A DNA stretch of 64,000 bases from Daucus carota subsp. sativus (GCF_001625215.2 NC_030386.2:40084796-40148795), one strand, 5' to 3'; numbered from the stretch's first letter, positions 34,819 to 49,000 are shown. Numbers and translations: made by a program. Notes: generated from the sequence alone by a model not told the origin.

Positions 34819-36993
34819 ATGGGTTTGTTATTTTTTATGATTCTTGTGTGTTTTGTTGGAGTTGAAGGGCTGGGAGTGAACTGGGGAACAATGGCTACTC
34901 ACAAATTGAAGCCAGAAGATGTGGTTCAGATGTTGAAGGACAATGGGATTCAAAAGGTGAAATTGTTTGATGCAGAACAGAGCACAATGAGTGCACTTGC
35001 TGGCTCTGGGATTGAAGTCATGATTGCCATTCCTAACGATCAGCTTGAGTCTATGAATAGTTATAAAAGAGCTGAGAAATGGGTTCAGCATAATGTTACT
35101 CGCTATAATTTCAAAGGAGGTGTTAACATCAAGTATGTTTTTTTGCCCTCTCTTTCTTTTATAAGATTCGAATCCTCGACTTCCTGTAATTCCTCTTAAA
35201 TTAAATTACCTATGATGCAATATGTGATGTTTGTTTAAACTGTAATGGTATGTTATTAATTACATTCTTGTTTGCATTGATATCTTTGCGTAAGTTGGAT
35301 GATCTTGCATTGCTTTGCAAGAGAGTTGGATTTCTTTCTTTGACAAATATGGATATATTGGATCATTGAAAAGATTGCACATGTTTTTGTATACTATCTG
35401 AAGCTTTGTCAAAATTATATCTTTCTTTATAGACGTTATTGGTGATTGTCTGCCCTTAAATGCAATCTGATTGTTTTGCCGTGTTTTGGTAGTTTCTGAT
35501 GAAATTAGGCTTACTGGTGCATACTTTGACAATCACAACTTACATAATGCAACTGGAAATAATAGAATTGTGGCTAATTTTTGTTATATGGATCGAGGTA
35601 AATTGAAAGTAATAACCATATAGGAATTGCATGATTGAATTTAGGAAGCTGATGAAATAATCTACTGCTATATATTTCTTATATTTGTTTCATTAAAGGT
35701 CCGTAACTCTGTGTACACCTTGCTTTGATGTGTTTTTTTATTGTATAATGAGGTTTAAACAACAGACATTCATTTAAAACTTTACTACTATTATACATTT
35801 ATACTTAACTTACACAATGTAAGTGTTGGTTTTATCTGTTAATATTATTAGAAAGAGGGATTATAACTACTTTGTTTCGTTGCAGATATGTGGCAGTTGG
35901 TAATGAGCCTTTCCTGAAGGCATATAACAATTCTTTTCTGAATACTACCTTCCCAGCACTTCAGAACATCCAGAATGCCATAAATGAAGCTGGTTATGGG
36001 GACACCATTAAAGCAACTGTTCCTTTAAATGCTGATGTCTATGGTTCACCAGAGGATAATGCTGTCCCTTCTGCTGGTAGGTTTAGGCAAGATATTCTTG
36101 ATCAAATGACCCAGATTGTGCAATTTCTAGACAAGAACAAAGCGCCATTCACTGTGAATATATATCCTTTTCTAAGTCTCTATGGTAATGACAACTTCCC
36201 CATTGACTATGCCTTCTTTGATGGAGTAACTCTTCCCATTCACGACGGCGGGATTGACTATCAAAATGTTTTTGATGCCAACTTTGATACACTGGTTTCG
36301 TCACTGAAAGCTGCAGGTTATGGGGACATGCCGATTGTGGTAGGGGAAGTTGGATGGCCAACAGACGGAGATAAAAATGCTAATCTGGGATATGCTCAAA
36401 GGTTCTACAACGGGCTTTTACCAAGACTTGCAGCCAATAAAGGCACACCACTGCGGCCTGGATTTATTGAGGTTTATTTGTTTGGACTTATCGATGAGGA
36501 TGCTAAGAGCATAGCTCCTGGCAATTTTGAGCGACACTGGGGTATCTTTAGATACGACGGACAACCCAAGTTTGAAATGGATCTTTCAGGTCAAGGGCAG
36601 AACAAATATCTTGTACCTGCACAGAACGTAAAGTATCTACCTCAGAAGTGGTGCGCATTCAATCCAGACGCCAAGGATCTTAGCAAACTTGCTGAGAATG
36701 TCAATTATGCTTGTACTTTTGCAGATTGCACGGCACTTGAGTATGGATCGTCTTGTAATGGCTTGGATGCTAATGGAAATGTATCCTATGCTTTTAACGC
36801 ATACTTCCAGGTTCAAAATCAGGGGGACTTGAGCTGTAATTTTCAAGGGCTCGCCTCAGTGACAACGCAGAATATATCACAAGGGCAATGCAATTTCACC
36901 ATTCAGATCTTACCATCCTCCCGATCTTCTGTCACCAATCCATCACTGGTAGCTGTAGTATTCTTAGCCTTTCTCATATTTATGGTGGCTTAA
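34819..36993 (+). CDS. GPI-anchored glucan endo-1,3-beta-glucosidase with X8 domain (GH17)
   Basis: Hydrolyses beta-1,3-glucan (callose) at the cell surface. Exons 34819-35132 and 35886-36993 give 473 residues. A signal peptide (1-17, '[16 protein letters not shown]') is cut before 'LGVNWG', the usual mature start. The GH17 barrel holds the acid/base Glu112 ('AVGNEPF') and nucleophile Glu259 ('[11 protein letters not shown]'). The intron just before 'YVAVGNE' is the standard position in plant GH17 genes. An X8/CBM43 domain (about 360-443, 'WCAFNPDA', '[18 protein letters not shown]') binds beta-1,3-glucan. The tail '[16 protein letters not shown]' is a GPI signal. The architecture matches the Arabidopsis group of probable glucan endo-1,3-beta-glucosidases 5 and 6. 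The 5' leader is pyrimidine-rich with repeated AAAAAGATT. Confidence 0.93.
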
Positions 36994-37412
36994 TGATAAA
37001 TCTTGATTCTGTATTCAGATTTTGAATTGAATTTTAGAGAAATCATTTATTTGATCAATACCAGTGTAGAATGCATCATTCATTTATGTGTTGATATATA
37101 CCTGCTCATCACAGTGATTTTCAACTAGAAGAATCTACAATCCAACATCCAACGAGATCTTGTGTTTTTTTTGTCACCTTAGGTCGTATTCTTATAATTT
37201 AGGAGATCTTGCGGCGTGATTATTATCGGCTTAGGTTTATGCCGCCGCTTTATAATTTAGGAGATCTCGCGGTTTAATTATTATCGGCTTAGGTTTATGT
37301 TTAATATTTTGACAACTGGATATCTCGTATGTTTATAATTTAAATAATTACCTGATTTAATGACGACGTATGCTAAAATCAAATTATATTGGCATAGATG
37401 TTTAAGTAACTA
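36994..37412. other. 3' flank of the glucanase gene
   Basis: 3' UTR and spacer with the 58-bp tandem repeat at 37193-37299. I see no gene. Confidence 0.5.
37193..37299. repeat. Two-copy tandem repeat, 58-bp period
   Basis: TATAATTTAGGAGATCT then CGCGG or TGCGG, then ATTATTATCGGCTTAGG and TTTATG, twice in tandem. The second copy is slightly shortened inside. Confidence 0.8.
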
Positions 37413-38051
37413 CTTGATGGATAATATAAGCTAGCTTATAGAGGCACAATTACTAATTGTTGCTGAATGACTATGATGGATAATATAAACTAACATATGT
37501 ACATGTGTAATTATCTATATATAATAAAATTAAATCTGATTAATAAGTTTATCTTATTTTTCTGGAAAATGATTTTTTGAAAAAGATAGGTAAATGTTTA
37601 AAAAAGAATGAAAATGATTATTATTTTTATATAAAAAAATGCTATACACTCTCCGTGTTTGTTTCAAAAAATATTACTCTATAAGACTGTGAAAATTTAT
37701 GTAAATAAATCTATTTTTGAAATATAAGTGTTCTCCTGCCCATATTTAAATTTAATTAACTTTTTTCTTGACAAAGGCCCAAGGTCTTGGATTTTAAGAA
37801 AATTACCAGCATGGACACGGCCCAATTTTAAGTTAGTCAATAGATGGGCCGATTCAGTATTTGGTCCTTTTCAAAAATCTCTTATTAATTTGTAGACTTT
37901 CTTGTGAAAGATAAATAAACCACTAAACTAATGGGAATAAGATACTCATCTTTCTCGTCTGTTAATGATGACTAAGCGGAAGATTAACACTAAACAATAC
38001 ACCAAATTGTCCTTTTACATATTGTTAAATTAAATTAATTGATCGTTACGC
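37413..38051 (+). repeat. Orphan copy of the cystatin-like gene 5' flank (C)
   Basis: The longest uninterrupted version: its left half matches 22785-23080, the middle 24945-25140 and the right half 29108-29358. It stops at TTACGCCA, the point where flank B also diverges (29358). No cystatin-like gene follows, so a promoter-like block survives without its gene. Confidence 0.75.
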
Positions 38052-40256
38052 CACTCTCTACTCTCTACGTCACTACAGTAGTACTCTTAAACTATTGACT
38101 GTATCAATGGAGTATTGGAGTCATCATTTTAAATGACCATTTCGCATAGTCACATGTGGTCATGTACCTTTGACCCAGTTCTCTCTCAAATAATTCACGC
38201 CTTAGCTCAGATAATGATACCGGTACGATAACATATCCTCGTCAAAATTTTGATCTATAATTTTGGTAAATATTTGATTGATTTGTTAAGTTGAATTTTG
38301 AGAGATTAAAGAAACATCAATTCGACTTTTATTTTCGGTCCACAAAAATACATATTTTTAATAATTTTGGTAATTTAGTTATATCTATTTATAATATAGC
38401 AAAATATAAAATGACAGCTTAATGAAATCATATGTGAATAAATATCTGAATAATATTTATATCATAAATGTATGGAATATTCCCTCTCTAAAAAATAATA
38501 GTCATTTTGAATTTCTAGATGTAAGTAGAAAAATCATACTTTTACACATATTTCATACACCTTATGTAAAAGATCGAAATGCTTATTATTTTAAAAAGAA
38601 ATGAACAATATATTTCAGAAATATTATTCTCTTCAATCTCGTTGAATTTGAGAATATTAAAAATTTTGAGATAATTACAATAGACTAATAGAGTGATGCG
38701 ATTAGATGAAACGTTTTGTTGCGTGTTTAGGATTTGTAGAAACGAGAGATTGAATATAGTAATAGATGAGAAAGCGACCCCTACTAGAGCGAGCATATGA
38801 AAGCAAAGAGAAAGAGGATGATGGGTGGTGGGTATAACAATAACATGGAAGACAGTGGCATACTAATTGGCAACCACCCACCTGCACCGTACCCCCTCTT
38901 CTCTATTTTCAAAATTCTTATCTTGTTTGCTTCCTCCTTTTCAAATTCAAATTTTCCCAGTCTCAAATTTCATGTTTTTATGTGGGAACACTGAACAGGG
39001 TAGGTTTTCTATGATTCCGTTAATTACAAATTTACGCATATATCTTTGCTTGCTGACAGTGATTTCTAACATGTCAGGATATAAAAAGCCGAGGACGGAG
39101 TTGTATTTGAAATTGAGGGGTCGAATTTTAAATATAAAAGTTGGGGACTGAGTTGTATTTATAATTTCGAGCGGAAATAAAAATTAATGATATATTTTTG
39201 TTAAGAAAATATCAAATTCTTTTTCTTATTAATTTTTTTTTGCAAACAACTCCTAAAATTAGAGTAAGTCTTTGTCTCTCATCGGATGTCAAATTTCAGT
39301 TCCAAATTTAACAAGATGACTTTAAAAGTTTAGATATTAACTTGAATGGTGAATGATTTTTGCATGATGTGCTTATGGACACATGTTAAGCGCGAAATTT
39401 TTTATGTTTAATTGGTTCCTATTTAATAATGGTGGACCAAACACACCAATTAAAATAATTTAAATACAAAAATTTTTTGTGAGCACACTACACAAACCCT
39501 CAGCTAAAATAGAAAAATCAGCAAGAATTCACTGTAAACCTACTCTTGAGTAAACATTTAGAGAGTGAAATGTCAAGAGAGTAATCAACGGAGCAATGCA
39601 TGGAAAACTGGGAAGAGGGGGGAAAGGAGGACATCAGAATCATGTGAAAAAGAAAAAAAAGAAACAGAATCCAATAACTGTTTCCAGTTTTCACGAGTAT
39701 CATCATACTTTTCCTTTTTCAATAAAGCTTCAGCCTATCAGTTACAAGCCACGTGCCTTTTGCGTGTACCCCTCACCCTACTGTCACTTTATCCCCCTAT
39801 CACCGTTTCCCACTTTTTTATTTACCCCTTCGTTGAATTCTATAAAGTATCAACAAACTTCAACATTCATGTACTCCATCTTAATACTTATCCCAAGAGT
39901 AACGTTTAAATTTCAAACATATCCGGTGTATCTCATTTATGCATATACAGAGTTCGGGAAAAATAAAATTAAAAGATGTATGTATATTTTATCTCTATTT
40001 CGAGATTTCAGAAATTCTAAAAGAGCATGAGCTTTAGGAAGCAAAAGAGAGAAAGAAGTAAAGAGCTGAGTGCGTGTTTGTGTAGAAATAGTTGAAATAG
40101 GAAAAACTAAAGACTTCCATTCATGGACTCTCTTAGGTTATATATATTGCCCTCAACAAAGAAAGGGTGTGCTGAATGCTAAGACAACAAGCTAAATAAC
40201 TATAATTTGGTGATTAAGAAACTCTAATGCTCCATCATCCTTGATTAAGACTAAGA
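38052..40256. other. Intergenic DNA, no recognised gene
   Basis: AT-rich. The short frames between 38400 and 40030 show no known motif. The last 200 bp are the presumed 3' UTR of the GATA gene. Confidence 0.5.
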
Positions 40257-41381
40257 CTAATAGGAGGAAGAGTTGGAGGAAAGATGAGACATGGTTCTCA
40301 TCTCCAGGACTTTCTTGTGGGAATTGGAGTGCTTGTAGCTCACAAAAGTTGGGCTTTTAGCAGGCCTGTATTCAGGCAGCAGCCTGCCTGATTTGAACCT
40401 CACTCCACAGGCATTACAGAGGGTCTTTGGGCCTAAAGGCCCTGTCCTCCATTGTGGTGTCCTCTGTGATAAGCAGTGTGTGCATCTCCTTGGCTGCTGC
40501 TGCTGATTCTGATTCTGATTGTTGCCTTCTAAGCTCCCCGAGATGTCGTCGTGCTCATAATCCTTGTTCGGGTTGGTTTCCACATTGTGTTCCTCCTTTT
40601 TGGGCAGAATCAGCTCACTGTCAGCTAACCAGTAAGCCTGTTGAAGCAGAGGGGGATCTGAGCTTGTCATATAAGGATGGTGAGACCAGCTGGTGAATTG
40701 GCTAGTGATTCTCCGTGATTTGTTGCCCATTGGGCCTCGGCTTCTTTTGCTTCTGGCCTTGCCTGGAATCACAAACCTGTGCAGCATAGATGATTTGGAG
40801 TGCTTCTCAGGGCTCACCACTTGCAAGGGCTTTAAGTTTGCTTCTGTGACTGCTGGTGGTGCTGCTGCTTTAGGGATGTTTGTAATTGTGCTGCCATTGC
40901 TGCTGCTAGTTTTTTCGACAATTTGCGGTACCATTGCAGCATGTGGCAAGCAATTTCCAGAGCTGGAGAAACAATCTTCAACATAAATTGACAGCCACTC
41001 CAAGTTCATGTCCTCTTCCTGCAAGTTTATTGTAATCTCTAAAATTTCTACAGGCAGAAAATAAAAATGGTCCTTTGTGCAAAATTTCACATTTGACATA
41101 AGGAACACATCAAACATAATCATATACAAAAAATTTCACCCCCATATAAGCAAGAAACAACAAAGCTTGATTCTTGAAGAGGTAAAAAGAATCAAGATGG
41201 TGGGAAAAAAAAGAAAAAAAACTTAAAAACGGAACACTGGTACACTGAAGGAATCATAGTTCATAGTTCATACCATGCTGTTGCATGAAAACATGTCATC
41301 CAGGCTTCCAAGTTTGGAGCAAGAAGAAGGAAACAGCTGCTCCTGCTCACCGGAAACAGGAATATTCCGGCAAAAGTCCAT
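40257..41381 (-). CDS. GATA transcription factor (subfamily A, GATA5/6/7-like)
   Basis: Nuclear DNA-binding factor recognising (A/T)GATA(A/G). Exons 41274-41381 and 40257-41018 (GT-AG intron of 255 bp) give 289 residues. The single zinc finger C-x2-C-x18-C-x2-C is at Cys215, 218, 237, 240: '[18 protein letters not shown] ... CNACG'. It is followed by the basic tail '[17 protein letters not shown]' and '[12 protein letters not shown]', diagnostic of plant subfamily A. Upstream are a basic segment '[18 protein letters not shown]' (possible nuclear signal) and a Q/N run. The acidic start '[10 protein letters not shown]' is kept as the first codon. The open frame runs further 5' to 41537, but that part is not GATA-like. 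A CT-rich leader (GAGAGAGAGAGGGAG on the plus strand) precedes it. Confidence 0.9.
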
Positions 41382-42674
41382 ATTTTCCAGCAAAGTAATA
41401 ACTTTTACACCAACTAGAATTAATACAGAGGAAGCAGGAAAGAGAGAGAGAGGGAGTGATTGGACTAAATTGTAGTAGTTCTTATAGTGACTTGTTTTCT
41501 GTCGGTTGATAAAAGCTAGAATACAAAATACTATCAAAATTCATGAATTAAAGAGAAACCCCACATTCCCATACCCCCTGTCTTTTTTCTATCCTTACCT
41601 GTCTTTCACACTCTCAATTTATAACAAGAACAAAACTGTAAATAATTTAAATGCATGCTTACCAGAGTCTACTTACTGTGTCTTGGTTTCAGCAAACTGC
41701 AGATTATTTACCTCACTTTTTCTGATTTATCATTGCACTGGCAAAGCAAGTTATTTTGTATCTACAGGGGCAAGTGTTTTCATTTTGTTACTTGGAATCG
41801 GTTGAAAGTGTCCGATATGAATACAAGTCCATAACAATGTCTTAATTGTGGAGCATCCGACATGGATATTTGAAGCAAAAAATAAGAGTCCGAGTAACAG
41901 GATAATTAAGCCACAAAAGAATAATTTTTTAACATAGAAAAAGAAGGGGGCAAACCGAGTTTGTTTGGTTTAAATATCAAAATTATTCAACCAATACAGT
42001 CAAGAACTCAAGTTATATGAAGACATAGATATCATACTTGACAAATATACATTTATTCTTCTCTTTAAAAACCAGTTGCTAGTTTTGAATGCCAATGGTA
42101 AATGATAGGCCCACTGGTCCAGTGGCCTTCATCTATGCATTACAGATTGCATAGTACTATTCCTCACAAGTGAGCGAGAGAATAATGCCATGGCTTTGTA
42201 CAAAGTGCACACACCAAAACATACATGTGTACACAAAGAACCAGACAGTATAAATTAGTAGTCCAAAAATAATCTTACAAAATGGTGCCAGATTCTCGAA
42301 TTTCCAGAGCCATGATATTCTGAAAATGGCAATGGCTTCTGCATTAGGAGAATGCAGTGAGCTGAACAGAAATCATTTCCGAAAGAAAAATGAAATATAA
42401 ACGAAAAATTTAATCTGACGAATCAAATAAATTTAGTGATTTTATCCGAACGAAGTAAATTATGGGTATTTATCAAGTGATCGCTGAAATATTATGTGAG
42501 TTACTAGCTTAAAACCAATTCCTGACAACTAAACTTAACAACTTATTTAAAAGCCAAAGCTGAGACCCTAACAGTCCATAAGCTTTGTAAGGCTTCTTCT
42601 TGAGCTTACTAATCCGAAAACAAGGCAATCTTTCTCAAACCTTTAATATTACACATCTCAATATCAAAATTAAA

Positions 42675-42675
<1 letters not shown>

Positions 42676-42720
<45 letters not shown>
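42676..42720. repeat. (CA)17(TA)5 microsatellite
   Basis: A pure CA dinucleotide run from 42676 to 42709, changing to TA. Confidence 0.95.
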
Positions 42721-43315
42721 CTTAATATATTGGTTCCCCTAAAGTTGTGGAACCACTATCCTTTTAAACAATATAAGAGGTCAAGCATTCAAGCCTTGAT
42801 GGAGACACGTATGCGTGAATATTTAAATTTCTGTAATCGATCTTAACTAAAAGAAATTCAGGATGGAAACACAAACACCGTCTTCCAGTTTTATAACTCT
42901 GTTCTTAAATCAGGTTGAAAAGAGAGTAATATGGCAATTACATACTAGAAGAGTGTCAACAAAGCATCAACAGAACTTTTCACAGTTATATACGTTAATG
43001 TTTTCCAGTAGTTTCTTTCATAATGTGGACTGGTCACTGCAGAGCAAGTTAAGCAATGCTATGTTCAGGAAACAGGATTTGTTTTGTACAAAGAAAATCA
43101 TTTCTTCGGAGCACAGAGATTATTAACATTCACCAGACACTAAACAACAAGGCTCAGTAATTTTAACACAAAGAGAATCATTTCTCCAGATGATAATTCC
43201 AAGAAAACGAAACCGAGACAATTATCACTCGCAAGAAAATAAACCTGCAAGTCTCGATATATCTAACATTTGTGAAACGAGTAATTTTATTTACTTTTTT
43301 ACTCTTTCTTATATA

Positions 43316-43544
43316 CTACCTCTATTTTTTTTATTTGACGCTTTGACTTTTGACACACACTTTGAAGTGTTTTGACCGGCTAGTTAAAGATATATTTTTT
43401 AAAATATTCTTTTTTGAATAAAAATATATAATCAAAATTTTAATTCACATGAAATCAATCAAAAATAATAATTTGTACTATCCGATCAACCCACCTAAAA
43501 ATGTGTCAAAAGTCAAAACGTCAAATAAAAATAAACAGAGGGAG
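43316..43544. mobile_element. Stowaway-type MITE (about 229 bp)
   Basis: The left end CTACCTCTATTTTTTTTATT and the right end AATAAAAATAAACAGAGGGAG are complementary, followed inward by TTGACGCTTTGACTTTTGAC and its complement. TA lies on both sides (43314-43315, 43545-43546). Confidence 0.8.
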
Positions 43545-46068
43545 TATAAACATAGAGGAGAGATATCAACCTCGAGTATAATTTCCATTAATTTCCATCA
43601 CACAGCGAGATAGCCCCATGGCCATGACTACCAGTTTGGTTGCACATGCAGCTGGCTATGCATGAATACGACTTGTACCATATAAGCTTAAGGGCAGAAA
43701 ATCAATTTATGTCGAAGCACATAACATGGTTTAGTCAATAATGTATCAGTATTCAACAAGAAAGAAAAGAAAACTAACAGAACAGGTGAGGGTTATAATT
43801 CTATCAGATTTATGGCAGCAGATAGATGAGCCCCAACTACCAAGTATAGCATTAATTATACAGATAGTGTTGATACCTCATAGAAGTTGAGAAAAATAAG
43901 TGAGGCAGTACTGCCTTGGCTTATTGGCTATGGTTCCTTCAATCTGCAGATCTAATGAGAGACAGGAAATTTTGCAATTAATAGAAGAATGATCAAAAGA
44001 GCAGGTGATAGTGTTACATCGAAAAGATTTTCGACTTCCAAGTCAGATGATAAAATATCAGATGGGTTCATAAATTCAAAGGCCGGAAAAAACATCTGGA
44101 AACCACAATGTCACAGTACTGATATATACCTTTCAGTAAAGAGCATTTTAAGATATCACAAAACTGAAAAGAAGAGCATCGGGTAATGGATGAAGATGCA
44201 TGCTGCAAAATCATGATTAATATTAACAACAACTTGTAATTGATTTCATCATGTTTCCATCTTAATAAGAATTTATTTGGTTCAAGATGATTCTGTTACA
44301 TGGACACTTTCGATTTCCAAATATGCTACACCTTAACTGAAAATTTACGAGAGTGATTTGTTTCAAAGACCGATTTTCAATATGGCACAATCATCCACCA
44401 TGTCAGTAACTAAAGCTCAATGCTTTCTACAGAAGAAAGCATGAATGTCTGCAGACCTCAGGAAGCTATTAGATGGAAATTGTTAAAGTCACGCGGTAAG
44501 TATCAATCAGCTGCGGGTACAAAGGGTGAATTACAGATCTTCAATGGTGTTCAGAATATCATTGGATCAATATGGTTAGGGTCACATCAGTTTGCCAACA
44601 ATGTAAAAACACTAAACCACCCTAAGTCCTAATCTTCAGAAGCTAAGGGCCCTGATTCACAATCAGTGGAGTCAAATCAAACAGCTCAAGATTATATACA
44701 TTCAAACTTTGAAACGAAATCAGTAAAGCCAAGTTAAGCCCTTGCAAACACAGTGAATATGATATCAGATTCTAATACCTAGAAGATGAGCTTCTAACCT
44801 CACAAATTCAATTTCTTGTTTGACACTGGACAGAAGTACCGCACATATGTTTAATTGATTTTGGTCTTTGCTATACATATATATCAACAATATATATAAG
44901 CAATTGTATCAAAAATAATGTCGATACAAAATATTCCATTAGATTGAAAATTTTAATCAACACAAAAGTTCAATAGGATAATCCAAGATAACTGTATTGA
45001 GCTGTTCTGGCCATACTTCGGTATTCTTTATATGCAAAAGTATACAAGACATAAATCATTTCCATTCATGTCACCGAGGCAGCTTCTGAAATTATAATGC
45101 AAATCATAGAGCAGTTATAATTATGGAGTCTCCAGCTCTTTTGTTAGCTGATACAACATGTTCTCAAGGGATTACCCTACACAAGTGTCTAAGTTTGATT
45201 CTGCTTCTAAGATAAAAAGTGACTATAGTGAACTAATTCAATGAAATGGAAATGAAAAAAAAAAAGATACAACGGGAGAATCAGAACTCAGAAGTGTAAA
45301 CTCTATGTCAGACAAGATAATTTATTTGTTACATGTTCAATGTAAAATGAAACAAAAGGAAATGGTTCATTATAAACACACGATCAAAGATTCTTTATAT
45401 CAACTATATATAGGGATTGCTTCGTCAAGACTGAGGACAGATAATTTAACTAAATGGAAGCAAGCGGAAATAAGGCTAAAGATATCCACTGAGATGGCTC
45501 AGGAACATGTAAAAAGATGGATTCATGAACATCCAATTCACTCCATGGAAAACATTCCATAAGTTTCGTGCATCCTAAGGAGTTATGAAAGAAGTTCCAA
45601 GGAAGAGGAGGGTCTAACTGTGAATAGGCAGTAAAGCCTAGCATCTAATATCACAAAAAGTGGGAGAAGTGAAGGACTCATTGATATAACTTGATTTAAT
45701 CCTACTAAATGAGACTAATAAATCATTCCAAAAAAGATTATATAAGAGATACGATAAAATCCACAAATAATAGTACAAGCAAAGACACCTTGATAAATAT
45801 ATAAACACGTAAACTGTATATTATTTGTATATACATGTTTTACAATTAGAAACGAGAAAGAAAATCATTAAGACATAATATACATGAAATTCTATTCATA
45901 AATGGAACAAGATGTGGAATAAGTGAGTGAGACGCTTACGAAGGCAGCAGAGTACAGAAGATAGTAAGATACTGCTTAGCGAGACTGGACAGACTGAAAC
46001 TAGTAACTATATATGTAACACTGATATGTACAAGCCAGTCCTGTGTTGATGAACTGACATGATGATGG

Positions 46069-49000
46069 TTATGCTAGGTATTCCTGCCACTCTTCTGGTG
46101 TTCCCTTTCTCATTTTCAGCATCTGTACTGCGGCGTTTGTCAAGGGTATGGCAACTATGTTATAGTCTTTAGGGGCCTGTAACACCAAAAGAAGTCGGGA
46201 CTATTATACTGATAATAAAATCATTAAATTAGTGAACTCTATAAGCCTGAGGGTTGAAATCTTTAATTTATTAATTACAACTCATTCTGGTGTTGAAACT
46301 GGAAGCCTAAATGCCATTGTATATTACAACTCGCATCCATGAAGGACAGTGGCATTTTTATCTGTAGTATATGAAGTCTATGCCACACCTTAGCTTCTTA
46401 GTTTTGCTAAAACTGAAAATATATGAATATCTGGGCAATACCAGTTAGATGGGTTTAACTACTATTATAAGATCCAACTTCCAAGCACACAATTACTCTT
46501 GGTTTACATTGTTTAAGGTTTATTATGAATTTTATTTCAGTCATATCTATATCCTGCATTCATCTCAGGTCGAACATGTCATAAATTTATTATATGAATT
46601 TCTTCCATGTAATAAATCTCATGCACCTGTTGGATTTAATAATTTCTCTCTATTCTTTTAAACATTTGTCATCTACCATACTTTGTTAATTGAAGATAGA
46701 AAGCAACAAGAAGATTTTTTGCTTTGAAATCATAATGTAACTTGATGATACACCCAGTAGTCAGGTATGCTATCTAATTCAAGAACCCTGCATCACCCTT
46801 TAATTTATACCAGGATCACAATTTTACCATGATGCATGAAATTTAATAATTAAGTAATAACTAAATTGTTTGTCCAAAAAAGTCACATCCCCAATTTCTG
46901 TATCTCTGCAAGTTGAAAGAGATAAAGGAAAAAACTTAATGTTCACCAACTTAAAAAACTCAGTCTTAACCCTGATTACATTTACCGGAAGGGTTCAGCT
47001 ATTGACTCGGTTCATATATAAACTTCATATTACTACCTCACTGTTGGGACACTCATAACTAACTCGTAGCACCACACTCTCTAAATGAAATATTAATCTA
47101 CCAAAAGGTTAAAGCAAACAGATAAATGAAGTTTTTGATCATTCAACTGTCAAGTAAACATTCATATATATATTTAGAAGCTACCTTAGGCGTCTTGTTT
47201 AGCTTCATGTTCGCTTCCTCCAGAGTCTTTTGGCCTTTCCTGGAGTTGCAACGGGCACATGCAGTCACCTGTTATACACAAAACATAAAACATTACACCA
47301 TGATTATAAAATTGAAGTATTGTAAACCACGTCAATGACAAATTTTACTGGAATCTATCAATAGAATACCGTGCAAAAATATTGCAGAACTGCCTTTTTT
47401 AGGGTAATTTAAGAAATTTTCTGTCGATTAACAGAAATTATGAGGCAGTTTCTTTATATAATAAGTGGTTGATCAAAGATTAAAATATTAAATTCTTCTG
47501 GCATAAATGGCATGTCAGACTTAATCCTTTATGGAACTTTTATATTATCATACCAGGTTTTCCCATGTCCATTCCCCACCTAGCGCAATTGGAATTACAT
47601 GGTCAATTGTCAGGTTTTCAGTCGAAGAACAGTACCTGTTGCCAAGAGTAATAACATTATTACTAAGTACACTACTTTTCACACAAAGCTATGATACTAC
47701 AGAATTGATCTATTTGATAGGAACACGTGCAGCCTGTAATTATTTCATAATAGCTGGTTCATCATAATATCGACGTCCAGAAATTTCTTCTATGCTCTCC
47801 CTCATGATCTCTCTGTACATTTCCCAATCTCTATCAATATCTCTATTTATTATCTCTGTATTCTACCTATGATTGTCTTTGGTATTGACTTCATATTAGT
47901 CACCAAAATATACACTGGCTCAAGCAACGAGTATGTGATGCTTAAGCAGCACATACTTTTTGCAAGTTTTATGCACAGAGTAGAGATTACATATTGCCAC
48001 TCTACCAAAATATAAGATGTGGCATATGGTGAGGCGTGACTACCAATTTCAGATTGGTTAAATGGATAGATATTGGAAGAGTACTTACTGGCAAGTAAAA
48101 TTATCCCTAGCAAGTACATTTTTACGACTAAGGGTACTCTTTATTCTCCTTCTCTTGACAACTTGCAGCAAATGTGGTACCTGGAAGAAAGACCAGCCAA
48201 TGCCATTTATATGTTAATCTTCAATTAGTAAAAAAAATCTACTTATCACTAATGCAGCACTTATGGATTGGAAATATATTTTATATAAATAGATATCAAA
48301 TTGGATAGAAAGCAATTCATAGTCAACTGACTCCTTATCCACACAGCCGTAACTCATCCACAAGAAGAGAATGTAATACAACAAAAAACACTTTTTAGTT
48401 GCATACCCTTAAAACAGCAGGTATATAAAAGGATCCACTAGGAGAATTGACAGTCCGATCATAATATTCCAGAACATCAGCCTGTAAAAAACAAAACCTG
48501 TACTAACTTCAATTCTAAAAATCAGAGCAGGATATGCAAGCGCTATTGATTAAAAGCATAAATATCACAAAGATCATAATCAAAGACGATTATTTCCGTC
48601 AATCATTCAACATTATGACAAGTCTCAGTGTTAAAAGCTTGCAGACTATATTTTCCTTATACTGGGTGTAAGTAGAAGATTATTTATGCTTGGAATACTT
48701 ATCAAAATACAAGTTACAGTCATAAATAGCATTTTCCGATGATAGCTAAGGCACTTGTCACAACTCACAGTTACTTAAACTTGGCAAAATAAAGTAATCT
48801 TAAGTAACAAAAAACACTACTAACACAACATACTAATCTTTATTAACAGAAATTAAATTCAACCTTCTCCATAAACTCCAAACAGATAGCACGTTTCCAG
48901 CAAACAACATTAATCGGCCTGAAACAACACAACTCAAAACACAATAAGCACCATATAATACAACATGAGAAAAAAAATTCAACACAATATATAAAAATTG

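Larger units (their letters stand above)
41382..46068. other. 4.7-kb intergenic region, no recognised gene
   Basis: It contains the GATA gene promoter at the left end, a degenerate fold-back relative (41808-41905), a CA/TA microsatellite (42676-42720) and a Stowaway MITE (43316-43544). The frames at 43989, 44420 and 45305 have no known motifs and no splice-supported extension. Confidence 0.5.

Noticed and set aside
41382-41537. Upstream extension of the GATA frame
   Set aside because: The hydrophobic, non-acidic extension does not resemble GATA factors; the start at 41381 gives the usual acidic N-terminus.
42676-42720. CA/TA run as Z-DNA or a regulatory element
   Set aside because: A plain microsatellite; nothing near it suggests function.
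43989-45562. Frames of 65-85 codons between the GATA and HNH genes
   Set aside because: No motif, no splice-supported partner exons, and no composition change at their ends.
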